Below are positions 6,404 through 7,673 of a stretch of DNA of 7,673 nucleotides, piece by piece. The first letter of the stretch is position 1. The number at the start of each line of letters is the position of its first letter. Under the pieces are notes generated by a model that saw nothing but the letters and a program-made list of their open reading frames with translations, did not search any database and had not been told where the DNA came from. Position numbers and translations under genes: made by a program. This DNA is from Chitinophaga pinensis. Lineage in GTDB: Bacteria; Bacteroidota; Bacteroidia; UKL13-3. The DNA lies in assembly GCA_945876985.1 (NCBI GenBank), contig CAMCQX010000064.1, positions 1 through 7,673 of the forward strand. The letters run 5' to 3'.

Positions 6404-6472
6404 TTGTCAGTTGTCAGTTGATAGAGTTTATAAGAGATAATTTCCTATCAACTAACAACTGATAGAATTTTT
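6404..6472 (+). terminator. Long hairpin plus T-run, probable terminator of the NlpC/P60 gene
   Basis: Bases 6404-6424 pair with 6445-6465 over 21 positions, with one mismatch (C6415 against A6454) and two G-U pairs, enclosing a 20-nt loop. A TTTTT run at 6468-6472 follows three bases after the stem. The shape fits a rho-independent terminator 13 bp after the stop codon, although the stem is longer and less GC-rich than usual and is built from the heptamer repeats. Confidence 0.55.
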
Positions 6473-6524
6473 ATAGAATGTTTCCTGACAACTATCAACC
6501 AACAACTGTCAACTATAAAAATTC
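6465..6524. repeat. Perfect 12-bp inverted repeat enclosing the third heptamer array
   Basis: GAATTTTTATAG (6465-6476) and CTATAAAAATTC (6513-6524) are exact reverse complements. Between them lies the opposite-orientation heptamer array, within which TGACA (6486-6490) can also pair with TGTCA (6507-6511). The left arm contains the T-run of the preceding hairpin, so the two structures could exclude each other. Confidence 0.65.
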
Positions 6525-6528
6525 GTAC

Positions 6529-6558
6529 TTGTATAATTTGCTTAACTTATTATATTGC
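6529..6558 (+). promoter_or_regulatory. Weak candidate promoter for the amino acid permease gene
   Basis: TTG (6529-6531) lies 19 bp ahead of TATATTGC (6551-6558), which is one T short of TAnnTTTG. An alternative is the overlapping TATAATTTG at 6532-6540, which has the wrong internal spacing. The leader before the ATG at 6583 would be short. The assignment rests on position more than on match quality. Confidence 0.3.
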
Positions 6559-6582
6559 CATTCAAAAAATTGATAAAAATAT

Positions 6583-7673
6583 ATGAGTGTTTGGCGAAAA
6601 AAACCAATTAGTGCCTTTGAGGCTGAAATGAAAAAAGGCGGATTAAACCGCGTGCTTACCCGTTGGGGATTAACATCGTTAGGAATAGGTGCCATTATTG
6701 GTGGAGGAATTTTTACCTTAACAGGAATAGCCGCTCACGATTACGCGGGTCCAGCACTTGCGATTTCATTTGTAATTGCTGGCGTTGGCTGTTTATTTGC
6801 TTCGCTCTGTTATGCCGAATTTGCTTCAGTTTTACCAGTAGAAGGCAGTGCTTACAGCTATGCTTACGGAACAGTTGGTGAATTATTTGCTTGGTTCATT
6901 GGTTGGAATTTAATATTGGAATACATGATGGGAGCAACCACAGTTGCTGTAGCTTGGAGTGGTTATTTTGTAAAACTATTACATTTGTTTCACCTCGATA
7001 TTCCAATTTGGTTATGTAATGATCCAGTTACAGCAGCTACAAAAGCAGCTGCATTAGGAATCGATATTCCTTCTTTTGCTTTTAACTTACCAGCATTTGT
7101 AATTACTTGGTTTGTTACTAGTATTTTAATAAAAGGTATTAAAGAAGCTGCAAGTACAAATAATATTATTGTAATTATTAAAATTGCGGTTGTTCTATTT
7201 GTAATTATTGTTGGGGCATTTTATATCAATGTAGAAAATTGGCAACCATTTATTCCAGCTTCGGTTGAAACAATAACTGATGGAGTTGTAAGTACAAGTT
7301 TTGGTTGGGAAGGTGTAGTTACCGCAGCAACTATTGTGTTTTTTGCTTACATCGGTTTCGATGCAGTTTCAACTCAGGCTGGTGAAGCAATCAATCCTAA
7401 AAAAGATGTGCCTTTTGCAATCATTGCATCATTGGTTATTTGTACAGTTTTATATATTTTAGTATCATTGGTTTTAACAGGAATGGTTCGTTACGATGTA
7501 TTAGATAAAGCTGCACCTGTAGCATCTGCATTTAGCGAAAACGGTTTAACTTGGGCCGTGTTTATCATAACAATTGCAGCAACTGCAGGTTTAACTTCTG
7601 TAATGTTAGTAATGATGTTAGGTCAAACTCGTATATTTTTGGGCATGGCTAAAGATGGTTTATTACCTAAGGG
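6583..7673 (+). CDS. APC-superfamily amino acid permease (YfnA/CAT-like), 3'-truncated by the window edge
   Basis: There are 363 codons from the ATG at 6583 with no stop, so the gene continues beyond the window. It begins MSVWRKKPISAFEAEMKKGG, a short cytoplasmic N-terminus, then TM1 with the unwound substrate-binding motif GIGAIIGGGIFTLTG (34-48). Further signatures are CYAEFASVLPVEGSAYSYAY after TM2 and EYMMGATTVAVAWSGYF in TM3-4. The loop FFAYIGFDAVSTQAGEAINP (254 onward), then KKDVP, is the hallmark of the cationic amino acid transporter branch, where AEE is the commoner form of the AGE here. Near the edge is GQTRIFLGMAKDGLLPK, also conserved. About ten membrane helices are present in the visible part, and 12-14 are usual. 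It likely takes up amino acids or exchanges them at the inner membrane; the substrate is not determined by sequence. Confidence 0.93.
   Translation, partial: MSVWRKKPISAFEAEMKKGGLNRVLTRWGLTSLGIGAIIGGGIFTLTGIAAHDYAGPALAISFVIAGVGCLFASLCYAEFASVLPVEGSAYSYAYGTVGELFAWFIGWNLILEYMMGATTVAVAWSGYFVKLLHLFHLDIPIWLCNDPVTAATKAAALGIDIPSFAFNLPAFVITWFVTSILIKGIKEAASTNNIIVIIKIAVVLFVIIVGAFYINVENWQPFIPASVETITDGVVSTSFGWEGVVTAATIVFFAYIGFDAVSTQAGEAINPKKDVPFAIIASLVICTVLYILVSLVLTGMVRYDVLDKAAPVASAFSENGLTWAVFIITIAATAGLTSVMLVMMLGQTRIFLGMAKDGLLPK

Larger units (their letters stand above)
6396..6524. repeat. Inverted arrays of 7-bp GTTG-type units
   Basis: The plus-strand array at 6396-6423 has four heptamers: GTTGTCT, GTTGTCA, GTTGTCA, GTTGATA. 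Units of the opposite orientation follow: TATCAAC and TAACAAC (6446-6459), then TGACAAC, TATCAAC, CAACAAC, TGTCAAC (6486-6513). The GTTG/CAAC core is constant and the other three bases vary. The arrays begin 4 bp after the nlpC-type gene's stop and fill most of the 191-bp spacer. No coding potential is seen. Confidence 0.85.

Noticed and set aside
6396..6524. A possible CRISPR array in the repeat-rich spacer
   Set aside because: Units are 7 bp, contiguous and in both orientations, with no spacers of 25-40 bp and no cas genes.
6396..6524. A possible insertion sequence or MITE with target duplication
   Set aside because: Inverted repeats exist, but no flanking direct duplication or transposase is visible. 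A dispersed repeat remains possible but cannot be shown from one copy.
6513..6881. Short frames at 6513-6695 (minus) and 6663-6881 (plus)
   Set aside because: Both overlap the start of the clearly conserved amino acid permease in other frames. The plus-strand one is rich in Cys, Arg and Trp, typical of a shifted reading of a membrane protein gene.

Overview
The window is AT-rich and reads as a chromosomal piece of a Bacteroidota genome, most likely Flavobacteriia-like. The evidence is the gene order bamD-rpoZ-coaBC-DUF4835, the phylum-type omega subunit, signal peptides cleaved just before Gln (NA|Q, YS|Q), a match to the phylum's TTG / TAnnTTTG promoter, and A/T-rich leaders without Shine-Dalgarno sequences. 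No mobile element, CRISPR array, tRNA or rRNA is visible.

Layout. (1) Positions 1-891 (+) hold the 3' part of an OmpA-family envelope protein; the 5' end lies outside the window. (2) Positions 892-1127 are a spacer of short tandem repeats ending in a promoter. (3) Positions 1128-2384 (+) encode a MacB/FtsX-type ABC transporter permease without an adjacent ATPase. (4) Converging on it is a tightly packed minus-strand operon, transcribed bamD, rpoZ, coaBC, porD/DUF4835 (5753 down to 2449). It ends in an intrinsic terminator built into the last codons of its last gene. (5) Divergent from bamD, with only 65 bp between them, is a secreted NlpC/P60 cell-wall peptidase (5819-6391, +). (6) Positions 6392-6582 are a spacer with inverted arrays of 7-bp GTTG-type units that fold into two hairpins, the first followed by a T-run. 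(7) Positions 6583-7673 (+) hold the 5' part of an APC-superfamily amino acid permease, cut by the window end.

Most genes serve the cell envelope: outer-membrane protein assembly (BamD), a probable type IX secretion accessory protein (PorD/DUF4835), a peptidoglycan-binding OmpA domain, a peptidoglycan peptidase and two inner-membrane transporters. The minus-strand operon also carries an RNA polymerase subunit and the central coenzyme A enzyme. This looks like ordinary core-genome territory. I do not see a clearly new multi-gene system. The least explained material is non-coding: the repeat arrays placed immediately after the stop codons of two plus-strand genes. The most notable protein features are the domain make-up of the OmpA-type protein and the substituted active-site motifs of CoaBC.
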